Shown piece after piece: positions 21,699 through 28,844 of a stretch of DNA of 64,000 nt. The stretch lies in IMG/VR virus record IMGVR_UViG_3300032397_000010, positions 1 to 64,000 of that record; one strand, written 5' to 3'. This DNA comes from a virus. A model generated the notes under the pieces. The model was not told the origin of the DNA, did no database searches, and saw only the letters and a program-made list of their open reading frames with translations. The position numbers and the translations under genes were made by a program. Position 1 is the first letter of the stretch; every line of letters begins with the position of its first letter.

Positions 21699-22101
21699 TC
21701 TGGCCGAGGCGCTATCTCTGACGGACGACATTGATGTGTTCAGGGCCTCGTTGGTCGAGGTGCATGGACTCGGCGTGTCGGAAGGGCTGGAGACGTGCGC
21801 GAAGATGTGCGACGCGAACGCGCTTCGACTCTCCGGGAAGGCGGATGGATTCGGACCCCATGACCATCCTGACAGCGCGCACGTCTACCGATTCGCGGCA
21901 GATTGCATGCATCAGCTTGCTGTGACGATCCGCAATCACCGATCTCCGCCCGTAGATGCGCCGGTTCCTGCCGAGATGGAGGTATGCAGGTGCGGTCACT
22001 TCCGTCGGTCCCACAACGGAGTGGGTTTCTGCGACGGCTACGAGGACGAGTGTACGTGCAAGGCGTTCGAGTTGTGGACGCTCAAGGAGCAGGGGCCGTG
22101 A
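21673..22101 (+). CDS. Hypothetical protein with C-terminal CxCGHxxxxH zinc motif
   Basis: The 142-residue product has a helical N-terminal part with CAKMCDANALRL and HVYRFAADCMHQLAV. The C terminus carries CRCGHFRRSHNGVGFC and then CTCKAF. This C-x-C-G-H-x4-H ... C ... C-x-C-x2-F arrangement is the clearest of three such sites in the window. It likely binds zinc; partner unknown. GTGA overlap with the next gene. Confidence 0.72.
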   Translation: MDWEKKAVDLAEALSLTDDIDVFRASLVEVHGLGVSEGLETCAKMCDANALRLSGKADGFGPHDHPDSAHVYRFAADCMHQLAVTIRNHRSPPVDAPVPAEMEVCRCGHFRRSHNGVGFCDGYEDECTCKAFELWTLKEQGP

Positions 22102-22343
22102 GCGACATGATCGGTGACGCCTACGAGGCCGGACGGCGCAGCGCGCTCGACCTGCTCGATGAGGTGATCTCGGCGCTGCCGAAGTGCGAGACCGCAGGGT
22201 GCGACGCCATCGCGCTGTGGCACTGCTTCGGGGACTACCGTCGGTGCGACGGACATCGCGGAGTCCATGCGTGCGCGCTCGGGTGCGAGACGGAGTACGG
22301 GTGGGCCGACGCGGTGCGCAAGCACCTGAAGGAACCACGCTGA
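22098..22343 (+). CDS. Small Cys/His-rich protein, GTG start
   Basis: The 81-residue product begins at the GTG of a GTGA overlap. A helical start (YEAGRRSALDLLDEVISALP) leads to CETAGCDAIALWHC, then CDGHRGVHACALGC. This set of cysteines and histidines may bind two metals. Unknown function. Confidence 0.68.
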   Translation: MSDMIGDAYEAGRRSALDLLDEVISALPKCETAGCDAIALWHCFGDYRRCDGHRGVHACALGCETEYGWADAVRKHLKEPR

Positions 22344-22672
22344 TGTGCTTCGACGCGGAGCCCCCGGAAGCGTTCTGGCAGTGCGTCCGGCGGGCGCGCA
22401 AGGAGCACCGTTGCTGCGAGTGTCGCATCACGATCGAGCCAGGAACTCGGTACGAGTACGTGAGCGGCATCTGGGATGGCTACGCGAACTCGTACAAGAC
22501 GTGCCTCGGGTGCGTATCGCTGCGTGATGCGGTGGTCGAGCACGAGCGCGCGGCAGGATGCTTTGGCAACGAGGCGTACCCGCCCCTCGGTGACCTGTAC
22601 ACATCCGCCCATGATATCGGGATCGTCTGCTACGTGCCGTGGCGGGATCAATACATCGAGGAGGCATCGTGA
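22343..22672 (+). CDS. Phage zinc-finger-like protein
   Basis: The 109-residue product has ARKEHRCCECRITIEPGTRY, then YVSGIWDGYANSYKTCLGC. This is a CxxC...CxxC pair in the arrangement of a common phage family (A.K.H.C..C...I..G..Y....G.WDG). A zinc-binding fold is likely; the role is unknown. TGATG and GTGA overlaps with neighbours. Confidence 0.72.
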   Translation: MCFDAEPPEAFWQCVRRARKEHRCCECRITIEPGTRYEYVSGIWDGYANSYKTCLGCVSLRDAVVEHERAAGCFGNEAYPPLGDLYTSAHDIGIVCYVPWRDQYIEEAS

Positions 22673-23544
22673 TCGACGCTGGACCGTTTCCGTGGCTGGG
22701 TCTCTGTTACGGCGACGTGCTTGACGTGCGCCCGTACGATGGCGCTCTGCCAGAACTGCTGATCAACATTCCACAGTCAGAGATTCGCGTGGGCCTCTCG
22801 CTCGACACCGAGACGACCGGGATCGATCCGAAGACGTGCAAGGTGCTCGAGATCGGCATCAGAGCGTTCGCCTACTCGTGCGTGGACGGTTCGATCCTGA
22901 GGATCGTTGACACGTATGACGCGTTCCAGGATCCAGGCGAACCGATCAGCGAGGAGATCACGGGCATCAACGGGATCACCAACGAGATGGTCGCTGGCAA
23001 GTCCATCGACCTGGATCGCGTCAGGTCGATGCTCGACGTAGCCAGCATCGTCATCGCGCACAACGCAGGCTTCGACCGTCCGTTCGTGGAGGCCATGGGG
23101 CCGATGCCGTCGAAGGTGTGGGCCTGCTCGGACAAGCAAATCGAGTGGAAGGCGACGCACGGACTGCCGAGCGCGCAACTGCAGACGCTGTGCTGGTTGC
23201 ACGGGTTCTACTCGCTCGCGCATCGAGCAGGCTCTGATGCGGCATCGCTCGTGCGCCTGCTCGCGACGCGCAACGCGAGGACGGGGAACACGTACCTGCT
23301 CGAGCTTCTCGAGATGTCGCGGCTGCCGTGGATCCGAGTCTCGGCATACCGGTCTCCGTACGAGACCAAGGACGTCCTGAAGCGGCGTCGCTACCAGTGG
23401 GACTCTGACAACAAGGTCTGGCACCGGACGATCGTCGAGCCACGACTCGAGGAGGAGATGGCGTGGCTGCGTACGAACGTGTACGGCGGCGGCGTCTGCA
23501 AGGCGGGTACGAAGGCGATCGAGATGACGGAGAGATTCCGATGA
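22669..23544 (+). CDS. DnaQ-type 3'-5' exonuclease (DEDDh)
   Basis: The start is the GTG at 22669, with GAGGAGG upstream and a GTGA overlap, giving 291 residues. The DEDDh residues are all present: Asp46 and Glu48 in SLDTETTG, Asp136 in AHNAGFD, and His186 with Asp191 in LAHRAGSD. Such proteins remove nucleotides from 3' ends (DNA proofreading, repair, or RNA trimming). The C-terminal ~90 residues after the exonuclease domain (KDVLKRRRYQWDSDNKVWHR) look like an extra module typical of phage DnaQ homologs that reports on bound substrate. No polymerase gene lies nearby. Confidence 0.9.
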   Translation: MIDAGPFPWLGLCYGDVLDVRPYDGALPELLINIPQSEIRVGLSLDTETTGIDPKTCKVLEIGIRAFAYSCVDGSILRIVDTYDAFQDPGEPISEEITGINGITNEMVAGKSIDLDRVRSMLDVASIVIAHNAGFDRPFVEAMGPMPSKVWACSDKQIEWKATHGLPSAQLQTLCWLHGFYSLAHRAGSDAASLVRLLATRNARTGNTYLLELLEMSRLPWIRVSAYRSPYETKDVLKRRRYQWDSDNKVWHRTIVEPRLEEEMAWLRTNVYGGGVCKAGTKAIEMTERFR

Positions 23545-23819
23545 GCTTGGAAGCAAGGTTCTGGTCGTTCCACCACGAGAATCCTCGCGTCTACGAACGA
23601 CTGACAAAGCTCGCGCGACAGGCGAAGCGTGCTGGTCGAGACCGGATCGGGGTCAGCATGCTGTGGGAAGTGCTCCGCTGGGAGTACGCCATGAAGACGA
23701 CGGCCGGTGACGGGTTCAAGTTGAACAACAGCTATCGGTCGCGGTACGCGCGGCTGATCATGCTACAAGAGAAGGATCTCGACGGTCTGTTCTTCGTGCG
23801 GGAGTTGAAGACATGGTGA
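23541..23819 (+). CDS. Hypothetical helical phage protein
   Basis: The 92-residue product (FWSFHHENPRVYERLTKLAR..., VSMLWEVLRWEYAMKTT, NNSYRSRYARLI) matches a small phage protein type often found in replication regions. The FHxxNPxVYxxL and NNxYxSRYAR patterns are characteristic, but the function is unknown. ATGA overlap with the exonuclease stop. Confidence 0.75.
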   Translation: MSLEARFWSFHHENPRVYERLTKLARQAKRAGRDRIGVSMLWEVLRWEYAMKTTAGDGFKLNNSYRSRYARLIMLQEKDLDGLFFVRELKTW

Positions 23820-24292
23820 GCGAGATGCGAACGATGGGCGACGCGGCTGCGCGCGATCTGCTGCGGCTGGCGATGTACGCTCGTGAGACCGGCGTGCGAC
23901 TCGAGTGGCTCGCGGAGTACGCCGAGAGCGGGAAGCTGCCGAGGGTCACGGGAAACGGCAAGCCTCCGAGGGGCACGTCCGCTCTCGAGGCTGCGCTGAC
24001 GGCGTGGAACGTGAACTACACGCTGTCTCTCGTGACGCCGGAGCACGCGTTCCGGCCGATGCTCGAACGGGTCCATGCTCGGTGGCGCATGGATGCTGGG
24101 CTGCCGCTGTCGCTGGCGCAGTTCTGTGTGCTCGCCGGGAGGAGCGATTCGCTCGTGCGTTGGTGGATCAAGACCGAGAAGCTCAAGGCCTACAGGGACG
24201 ACGACCACGGGTTGCGCCCGGCGGCGGGACGACCTCCAGGCGTCTGGATCAAGGCAGCCGACGCCAGGGCGTGGCTCGATGCTGCTCGATGA
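23813..24292 (+). CDS. Protein with C-terminal MerR/excisionase-like helix-turn-helix
   Basis: The 159-residue product ends with LSLAQFCVLAGRSDSLVRWW, then IKTEKLKAYRDD and a Gly/Pro loop before WIKAADARAWLDAAR. This is the winged-HTH pattern of HTH_17/excisionase proteins. The first 90 residues are helical with no motif. Its stop lies inside the (GAC)9 tract of the next gene's N terminus. A DNA-binding regulator or architectural protein is likely; no integrase is visible, so a recombination role is doubtful. Confidence 0.72.
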   Translation: MVSEMRTMGDAAARDLLRLAMYARETGVRLEWLAEYAESGKLPRVTGNGKPPRGTSALEAALTAWNVNYTLSLVTPEHAFRPMLERVHARWRMDAGLPLSLAQFCVLAGRSDSLVRWWIKTEKLKAYRDDDHGLRPAAGRPPGVWIKAADARAWLDAAR

Positions 24293-24542
24293 CGACGACG
24301 ACGACGACGACGACGACCCCGAGACGACGCCGAGGACACTCGCCGAGGCGCTGAGAGGCACGGTCGTGGCAGCCTACCGCACGGCGTATCTGGCGCGGCG
24401 AGGAGCGGGGGAGGCCCTGCCGCCCTCGCCGGGCGACGTCCTGGCGGTGATCCGACGCTGGTGCGAGACGGGTCTGGGTCTGGATGACGTGGAGCGGTTG
24501 TGCCTGGAATTCTCGCTGCCGACGCAGAATCGGTCTGACTGA
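24279..24542 (+). CDS. Small protein with poly-aspartate N terminus
   Basis: The 87-residue product starts MLL followed by ten consecutive Asp residues, encoded by GAT and nine GAC codons. A helical domain follows (LAEALRGTVVAAYRTAYLAR, VLAVIRRWCETGLGLDDVER). The trinucleotide run could change length by slippage. It overlaps the 3' end of the previous gene by 14 bases, so slippage would lengthen both products differently. Function unknown. Confidence 0.68.
   Translation: MLLDDDDDDDDDDPETTPRTLAEALRGTVVAAYRTAYLARRGAGEALPPSPGDVLAVIRRWCETGLGLDDVERLCLEFSLPTQNRSD
24291..24317 (+). repeat. (GAC)9 microsatellite
   Basis: Nine perfect GAC units encode most of a ten-aspartate run at the N terminus of gene 24279-24542. 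The first unit is also read in the last codons of gene 23813-24292. Confidence 0.9.
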
Positions 24543-24572
24543 GAGAATATTCTCAAAACCGTGGCGTACAAC
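24543..24572 (+). promoter_or_regulatory. Putative phage promoter GAGAATA-N16-GTACAAC, leaderless position
   Basis: GAGAATA (24543-24549) and GTACAAC (24566-24572) are separated by 16 bases, exactly as at 21339. GAGAATATTCTC is also a perfect 12-base palindrome. TACAAC ends five bases before the ATG at 24578, so transcription would start at or next to the start codon. Confidence 0.6.
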
Positions 24573-24577
24573 CCACC

Positions 24578-25123
24578 ATGAGCACGTTCATCACGATCCC
24601 GGCGGCAGCGATCGACGAATACCTCACCAGCAAGGCATTTCGGCGCTGCGACGACGGTCGCACCGAGCGCACCTACGAACGCGTGGGCAAGGCCTGCCCG
24701 TCGTTGCGGATCGTGGTCTGGTCGAGCGTGCCCCCCGAGGGCGGCGTGACCCGCGCGGTCGGCGAGGACGCGATCCGTGTCGCCCTGGTCGCCGCGCTGC
24801 CCGACGGGAAGCGCCGGTTCGCGCTGCACAAGGCCCGCCGGATCCACCGCACGGGCTCGGTCGAGAAGGTGCTGGCCCGTGTGCTGGCCCGTGTCCTGGA
24901 GGCCGCCGAGGCCGCCAAAGCGTACGGGGCCCCCTGCCCCCGCTGTGCCGCGCCCACGTACGCCGACAGCGGCCGGTGCATCGTGCGGGAGTGCCGGGAG
25001 GCCGTCCCGGCCCCGGCGGCCCGTCCTGTGCCCATGACGGCCCCCTGCGCTCACTGCGGCGCGGCGACGTATGCGGATTCCGGCCGTTGCACGGTCCGGG
25101 CGTGCCGCGAGGCGCACCGGTAG
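24578..25123 (+). CDS. Protein with two tandem zinc-ribbon repeats
   Basis: The 181-residue product has an alpha/beta N-terminal part (SLRIVVWSSVPPEGG...). Two ~25-residue repeats sit at the C terminus: CPRCAAPTYADSGRC and CAHCGAATYADSGRC, each followed by VR.CREA. Each repeat offers four cysteines for one zinc. There is no Shine-Dalgarno sequence; the start appears leaderless. Probably nucleic-acid-binding; function unknown. Confidence 0.75.
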   Translation: MSTFITIPAAAIDEYLTSKAFRRCDDGRTERTYERVGKACPSLRIVVWSSVPPEGGVTRAVGEDAIRVALVAALPDGKRRFALHKARRIHRTGSVEKVLARVLARVLEAAEAAKAYGAPCPRCAAPTYADSGRCIVRECREAVPAPAARPVPMTAPCAHCGAATYADSGRCTVRACREAHR

Positions 25124-25156
25124 AAAACGACGGTATTCCGATGGGTTACGATTTCC

Positions 25157-25186
25157 GAGAATAATCACGCGGGGCAGCCGTCCAAG
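25157..25186 (+). promoter_or_regulatory. Diverged copy of the GAGAATA-N16-GTACAAC promoter
   Basis: GAGAATA (25157-25163), 16 bases, GTCCAAG (25180-25186; 5 of 7 matches), upstream of the SF1 helicase ATG at 25203. Confidence 0.5.
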
Positions 25187-25202
25187 ACTCAGGAGCACGA
25201 AA

Positions 25203-26675
25203 ATGACAACGACGAACAGCACCGCGTTTCCCCCGTCCCCCGCGCAGGCCGCGATCCTCCACGAGGTGACCGAGGGCGCAGGCAATCTCATCGTCCAGGC
25301 CCGCGCGGGCTCGGGCAAGACCGCCCTCCTGGCGATGGTCTGCAACGCGATCCCGCGCGGCACCCGCGTCGTGGCGCTCGCGTTCAACACGAAGAACGCG
25401 AACGAGTTCTCCACCCGCCTCCGCGCTGGCGTGGACTCCTGCACGCTGAACAGCCTTGGCTACCGTGCCGTCCGCGCCCAGTGGCCCGGCGCGCGCCCCG
25501 AGAACAACGCCGAGCGCGACCGCGCGATCCGCGTGCTCCCCGAGAGCATCGCCCGCTACGCCGCCTCGTCGCTGGCAAAGCTCGTGGGCCTCTGCAAGGG
25601 CTGGCTGGTCAGCGAGCCCCAGCAGATCCTCGCCGTCGCCAAGCAGTACGACGTGCTGCCCGAGACGTACTGGCGCATCTCGCCGTCGCAGTGGGCGGGC
25701 TACGTCCAGGGGTGCCTCGCGCTCTCGACTGAGCGGTCGTCCAGCATCTCGTTCGACGACCAGCTTTGGCTGCCGGTCGTCATGGGCTGGTCGATCCCCG
25801 AGTTCGACTGGGTGCTTGTCGATGAGACCCAGGATCTCAACCCGTGTCAGGTCCAGATCGTGCTCCGCGTGATGGCCCCCGGCGCACGCTGCCTCGCGGT
25901 TGGCGACCAGCGTCAGTCGATCTACGCGTTCCGGGGCGCGGACGTCCGCAGCATGTCGCGCCTCCAGGCCGCCCTCGGCGCGAAGGAGTTCCCGCTCTCC
26001 GTGAGCTACCGCTGCGACCGCGCGATCGTCGCCGAGGCGCAGCGTCTCGTGCCGGATCTCGAGGCCTGCGAGACCGCTGGCGAGGGCCTCGTGCGTGAGG
26101 GCCGCGTGTCCGACCTGCTCGCGCAGGCCGTCGGCGGCGACTGGATCATCAGCCGGAAGAACGCGCCGCTCGCGAGCCTGTGCCTCCAGCTTGTGCGTCT
26201 CGGCAAGACGGCCCGCATCCTCGGCCGCAAGGACTCGTCGGCGGAGTTTATGACCCTGATCCGCCGCTCGAAGGCGGCCACGGTCCCCTCGCTGACCGCG
26301 TGGCTTGTGGGCTTCGAGAAGAAGGAGCGCGAGCGCCTGATGGTCGGCGGCAAGGAGGATCTGATCGAGGCCGTGATCGACCGCGTTGAGACCCTCTCCG
26401 CGCTCTGCGAGGGCCTGGATACCGTCACCGAGGTCCAGGGACGCATCGAGACCCTGTTCTCGGACGAGGCGCTCTCCGGCGCGATCGTGCTGTCCAGCAC
26501 GCACCGGGCGAAGGGCATGGAGGCCGACCGCGTGTTCCTCCTGATCGACACCTACCGCCCCGGCGCGAGCGCCGAGGAGGACAACCTGCTCTACGTGGGC
26601 ATCACGCGCGCCCGCCACGAACTGGTCTACATCGAGGGCGCGGACAAGCGCGGGAAGAAGCCCGCGAAGCGGTAG
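25203..26675 (+). CDS. UvrD/Rep-type superfamily 1 helicase
   Basis: The 490-residue product has motif I ARAGSGKT (33-40), motif Ia-like VVALAFNTKNANEF, motif II VLVDETQDLNP near residue 206 and motif III GDQRQSIYAFRGAD near 240. Motif V is STHRAKGMEADRVFL and motif VI is LLYVGITRARHEL near 466. At 490 residues it lacks most of the accessory 1B/2B subdomains of bacterial UvrD, like other short phage SF1 helicases. Role: ATP-driven 3'-5' unwinding in replication restart or recombination. AGGAG precedes the ATG. The gene has its own promoter-like element, so it may be expressed separately from the upstream chain. Confidence 0.92.
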   Translation: MTTTNSTAFPPSPAQAAILHEVTEGAGNLIVQARAGSGKTALLAMVCNAIPRGTRVVALAFNTKNANEFSTRLRAGVDSCTLNSLGYRAVRAQWPGARPENNAERDRAIRVLPESIARYAASSLAKLVGLCKGWLVSEPQQILAVAKQYDVLPETYWRISPSQWAGYVQGCLALSTERSSSISFDDQLWLPVVMGWSIPEFDWVLVDETQDLNPCQVQIVLRVMAPGARCLAVGDQRQSIYAFRGADVRSMSRLQAALGAKEFPLSVSYRCDRAIVAEAQRLVPDLEACETAGEGLVREGRVSDLLAQAVGGDWIISRKNAPLASLCLQLVRLGKTARILGRKDSSAEFMTLIRRSKAATVPSLTAWLVGFEKKERERLMVGGKEDLIEAVIDRVETLSALCEGLDTVTEVQGRIETLFSDEALSGAIVLSSTHRAKGMEADRVFLLIDTYRPGASAEEDNLLYVGITRARHELVYIEGADKRGKKPAKR

Positions 26676-26690
26676 CGCGGGCGGGACACG

Positions 26691-26707
26691 GCCCCCGATC
26701 CGGGGGC
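26691..26707 (+). terminator. Short GC hairpin after the SF1 helicase gene
   Basis: GCCCCCG (26691-26697) and CGGGGGC (26701-26707) with a three-base loop lie 16 bases after the helicase stop. No T-run follows; a weak or factor-assisted terminator is possible. Confidence 0.45.
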
Positions 26708-26720
26708 TCAAGGAGAGACC

Positions 26721-27407
26721 ATGAGGGATACCAGTATTGATGCCTTCCATGAGATGGAAGAGGTTCTCAGTCTCATGCGGCTGGAGGCCTACAACATGCT
26801 GCATGACCACGGTCCTTTGACCGGCAGGGAGATGAATGCTCGGGCGGATAACCCAAGCTTTCATAAGCGGCTGTCAGAGCTTGAAGACATGGGTGTGATC
26901 TACACTCCAGGGAAGCGTGTCTGCACCGTCACCGGACTACTCGTTCACGAATGGTTGGTGACGAGCGGGTCTCCGAAGAAGCTGATCAAGCAGGCTCCGC
27001 CGAGACCGAAGGCAGAGCAGATTCTCGTTGCGGTGAACTTCATGCGCTGGCTTTACGTGCTTGCTTCCTACCGGAAGAAAGCGGTTCCAGACGAGTTTGT
27101 TGTTGTAGTGCGATGGCTTCGGTGGCTCTCGAGAAAAGCTAAGAAAGGTCACATCAGGACTGTTCCCGTAGGCCCATGGCTCATGGATGGTCATTGCGCT
27201 ATGCGGTGCCTGTACGGGACCGACGCATCTCGCGTCGAAAACCGGGTGGCGTTCATCGAAAAGACGCCGCGCGTACGGGTTGCTCTGGGAGAGGAACAGG
27301 GCTCGTGGGAGCAGGGGCCGAAAGGCAGTGCCCCGGAGTGCGGACGGCACCAGCCGTCCAGAGAATGGTGCGACCTGCGTCTGGTAGAACTAGGGTACGT
27401 TTGGTAG
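26721..27407 (+). CDS. Winged-helix DNA-binding protein of visibly different base composition
   Basis: The 228-residue product has a winged helix at residues ~20-75 (AYNMLHDHGPLTGREMNARA..., FHKRLSELEDMGVIY, then the wing RVCTVTGLLVHEWLVT). A basic region (PPRPKAEQILVAVNFMRWLY, RWLSRKAKKGH) and a Trp/Cys-bearing C terminus follow. AAGGAGAG gives a clear ribosome-binding site. Its codons use noticeably more A/T at third positions than neighbours, suggesting acquisition from elsewhere. A transcription regulator is the natural inference; the target is unknown. Confidence 0.75.
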   Translation: MRDTSIDAFHEMEEVLSLMRLEAYNMLHDHGPLTGREMNARADNPSFHKRLSELEDMGVIYTPGKRVCTVTGLLVHEWLVTSGSPKKLIKQAPPRPKAEQILVAVNFMRWLYVLASYRKKAVPDEFVVVVRWLRWLSRKAKKGHIRTVPVGPWLMDGHCAMRCLYGTDASRVENRVAFIEKTPRVRVALGEEQGSWEQGPKGSAPECGRHQPSREWCDLRLVELGYVW

Positions 27408-27434
27408 AATATTAACCAAGACGGTGCGTCTCAG
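27405..27434 (+). promoter_or_regulatory. Weak copy of the GAGAATA-type promoter
   Basis: TAGAATA (27405-27411), 16 bases, GTCTCAG (27428-27434), upstream of ATG 27452. The first half matches 6 of 7; the second half resembles the copy at 25180 more than GTACAAC. Confidence 0.35.
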
Positions 27435-27451
27435 GACTGCGGGAGGAATTC

Positions 27452-27721
27452 ATGGTCACGACGAAGCCGACGGTGCATCTCAACGGCACGAGCCCCACGT
27501 CCCTCTCCGAGGGCTACGAGGCGGCTGTGGAGGCCATCCGGGCGGCCGAGCGCACGCTCGCCGATGCGTCGCCCAACGCGCGGGACTACTACCCGCAGGG
27601 GCCCGGCGCGTTCGATGTGGCAGACGACGAGCACCGCGCCCGTCGCCTCGCCCTGGCGGCGGTCCGGGAGGATCTCGAGGCGCTCTGGGAGCACGTCCAG
27701 GCCACGCGGGGGCGGCGATGA
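27452..27721 (+). CDS. Small hypothetical protein
   Basis: The 89-residue product (MVTTKPTVHLNGTSPTSL...) is helical after residue 18 and acidic/Ala-rich, with GGGAGGA as Shine-Dalgarno. ATGA overlap with the next gene. Unknown function. Confidence 0.7.
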   Translation: MVTTKPTVHLNGTSPTSLSEGYEAAVEAIRAAERTLADASPNARDYYPQGPGAFDVADDEHRARRLALAAVREDLEALWEHVQATRGRR

Positions 27722-28032
27722 GCGGGCACTCTGAGTGGGCGCTGCGCGTGTTCCAGCAGATCAACCGCTGGCCTCGTACGATGGCCCGGCGGCTGTTCCC
27801 GACGCAGCCGCACGGGCACGTCCGGGCGACCCGGACGCTTGCCGAGATGGCGCGCAGCACGGCGCTCGCGATGGACCTGCGTGTCCGAGGGGCGATCTCG
27901 CAGGCCCTGGCTCACGAGGACGCGGCCGATGCCGCGTACGGCCGCCTGCCCGCGTGGGCGAAGGACCATGGCGACGCGATCAGTGTGTACGCCGAGGAAC
28001 CGTTCTCGGTGCTGTGGACGAGAGGGAGGTAG
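27718..28032 (+). CDS. Small hypothetical protein
   Basis: The 104-residue product (MSGHSEWALRVFQQINRWPR...) is basic at the N terminus and helical, with AAYGRLPAWAKDHGDAISVY near the end. No motif recognised. ATGA overlap upstream, 2-base gap downstream. Confidence 0.68.
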   Translation: MSGHSEWALRVFQQINRWPRTMARRLFPTQPHGHVRATRTLAEMARSTALAMDLRVRGAISQALAHEDAADAAYGRLPAWAKDHGDAISVYAEEPFSVLWTRGR

Positions 28033-28034
28033 CC

Positions 28035-28373
28035 GTGGCGATGAAGGAAGAGAACCTGCGGATGCAGCGCGTGAGGTGGTATCGGACCCGCCCGATGCAC
28101 GTCGCCGAGTGCGACTTCGTCGGCTGCGGAGGCTGCGCACCGAAGCCGCCGACGGAGGCCGACGTGAAGCCCGGTACGCTGTGGAAGCACTACCTGAACG
28201 ACCGCGTAGTTCGCGTGATGACGCACTACCCGGACACGACGCTGGTGCTGATCCGTGCGCTGACGCCCCCGAATAAGTCCAAGTCACGGGGCGTCATGGG
28301 CCCCCCTCGTGTGAACACCGCGCCGATCAACATCAACTCGTTCCTGGCCCAGTACTTCCCCGAGAAGGCGTGA
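28035..28373 (+). CDS. Hypothetical protein, GTG start
   Basis: GGGAGG lies at optimal spacing from the GTG at 28035; the ATG six bases later would be too far. The 112-residue product has CDFVGCGGCAP near residue 26 and a beta-rich second half (VVRVMTHYPDTTLVLIRALT). The Cys cluster may bind metal. Unknown function. Confidence 0.68.
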   Translation: MAMKEENLRMQRVRWYRTRPMHVAECDFVGCGGCAPKPPTEADVKPGTLWKHYLNDRVVRVMTHYPDTTLVLIRALTPPNKSKSRGVMGPPRVNTAPININSFLAQYFPEKA

Positions 28374-28377
28374 CGTC

Positions 28378-28842
28378 ATGGTGACCCGCAACACCGAAGC
28401 CGCGATGGACCTGCTCGAGGAGAGTCGCGCGAAGCTGATCGCCGACGCGCGCCGGATCGCCGCGATGCTCATCAGGAAGTGCGGCTACACGCACTCGCGC
28501 GACGTGCGTCACGAGATGCACCGCATCGGCCTGCTCGACGGGTACGACGGCGCGGACTACTGGCTGGGCTGCGTGTTCCGCTCGCCGGAGTTCGTGTTCA
28601 CCGGGGACTGGTACACGTACAGCGACCCGTACCGCAACGTCCACGAGCGGCGCGTGCGGGTGTGGGCGCTTGCGGGCGAGGAGAGCAAGAAGAGGCCAGC
28701 GAAGAAGAAGCGCGGTCGCCCGGCGAAGCGGGTGGACACGCGGCAGACGTCGCTCCCGCTCCCGCTGCCCGCGCTGAAGAAGACGCCGGGGACGAAGCGC
28801 GCGAAGGTGAACGAGAGGCAACTCGGGCTTCCGGGGGTGTGA
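28378..28842 (+). CDS. Probable DNA-associated protein with AT-hook-like and clamp-binding-like motifs
   Basis: The 154-residue product has a folded N-terminal domain (LLEESRAKLIADARRIAAML, SRDVRHEM, YWLGCVFRSPEFVFTGDWY) of a type common in phages. A disordered basic tail follows, with KKKRGRPAKR, an AT-hook-like GRP core. Two peptides resemble the bacterial sliding-clamp motif QLxLF/P: QTSLPL and, at the extreme C terminus, QLGLPGV. Inference: it tethers to DNA and to the host beta clamp, perhaps linking phage replication to the host replisome. The folded domain has no assigned function. Confidence 0.68.
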   Translation: MVTRNTEAAMDLLEESRAKLIADARRIAAMLIRKCGYTHSRDVRHEMHRIGLLDGYDGADYWLGCVFRSPEFVFTGDWYTYSDPYRNVHERRVRVWALAGEESKKRPAKKKRGRPAKRVDTRQTSLPLPLPALKKTPGTKRAKVNERQLGLPGV

Positions 28843-28844
28843 CG

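Noticed and set aside
23813-24292. Excisionase of a prophage
   Set aside because: The HTH resembles excisionases, but no integrase or attachment site was found.
25146-26864. 572-residue minus-strand open frame
   Set aside because: Mirror frame of the SF1 helicase gene; all helicase motifs are on the plus strand.
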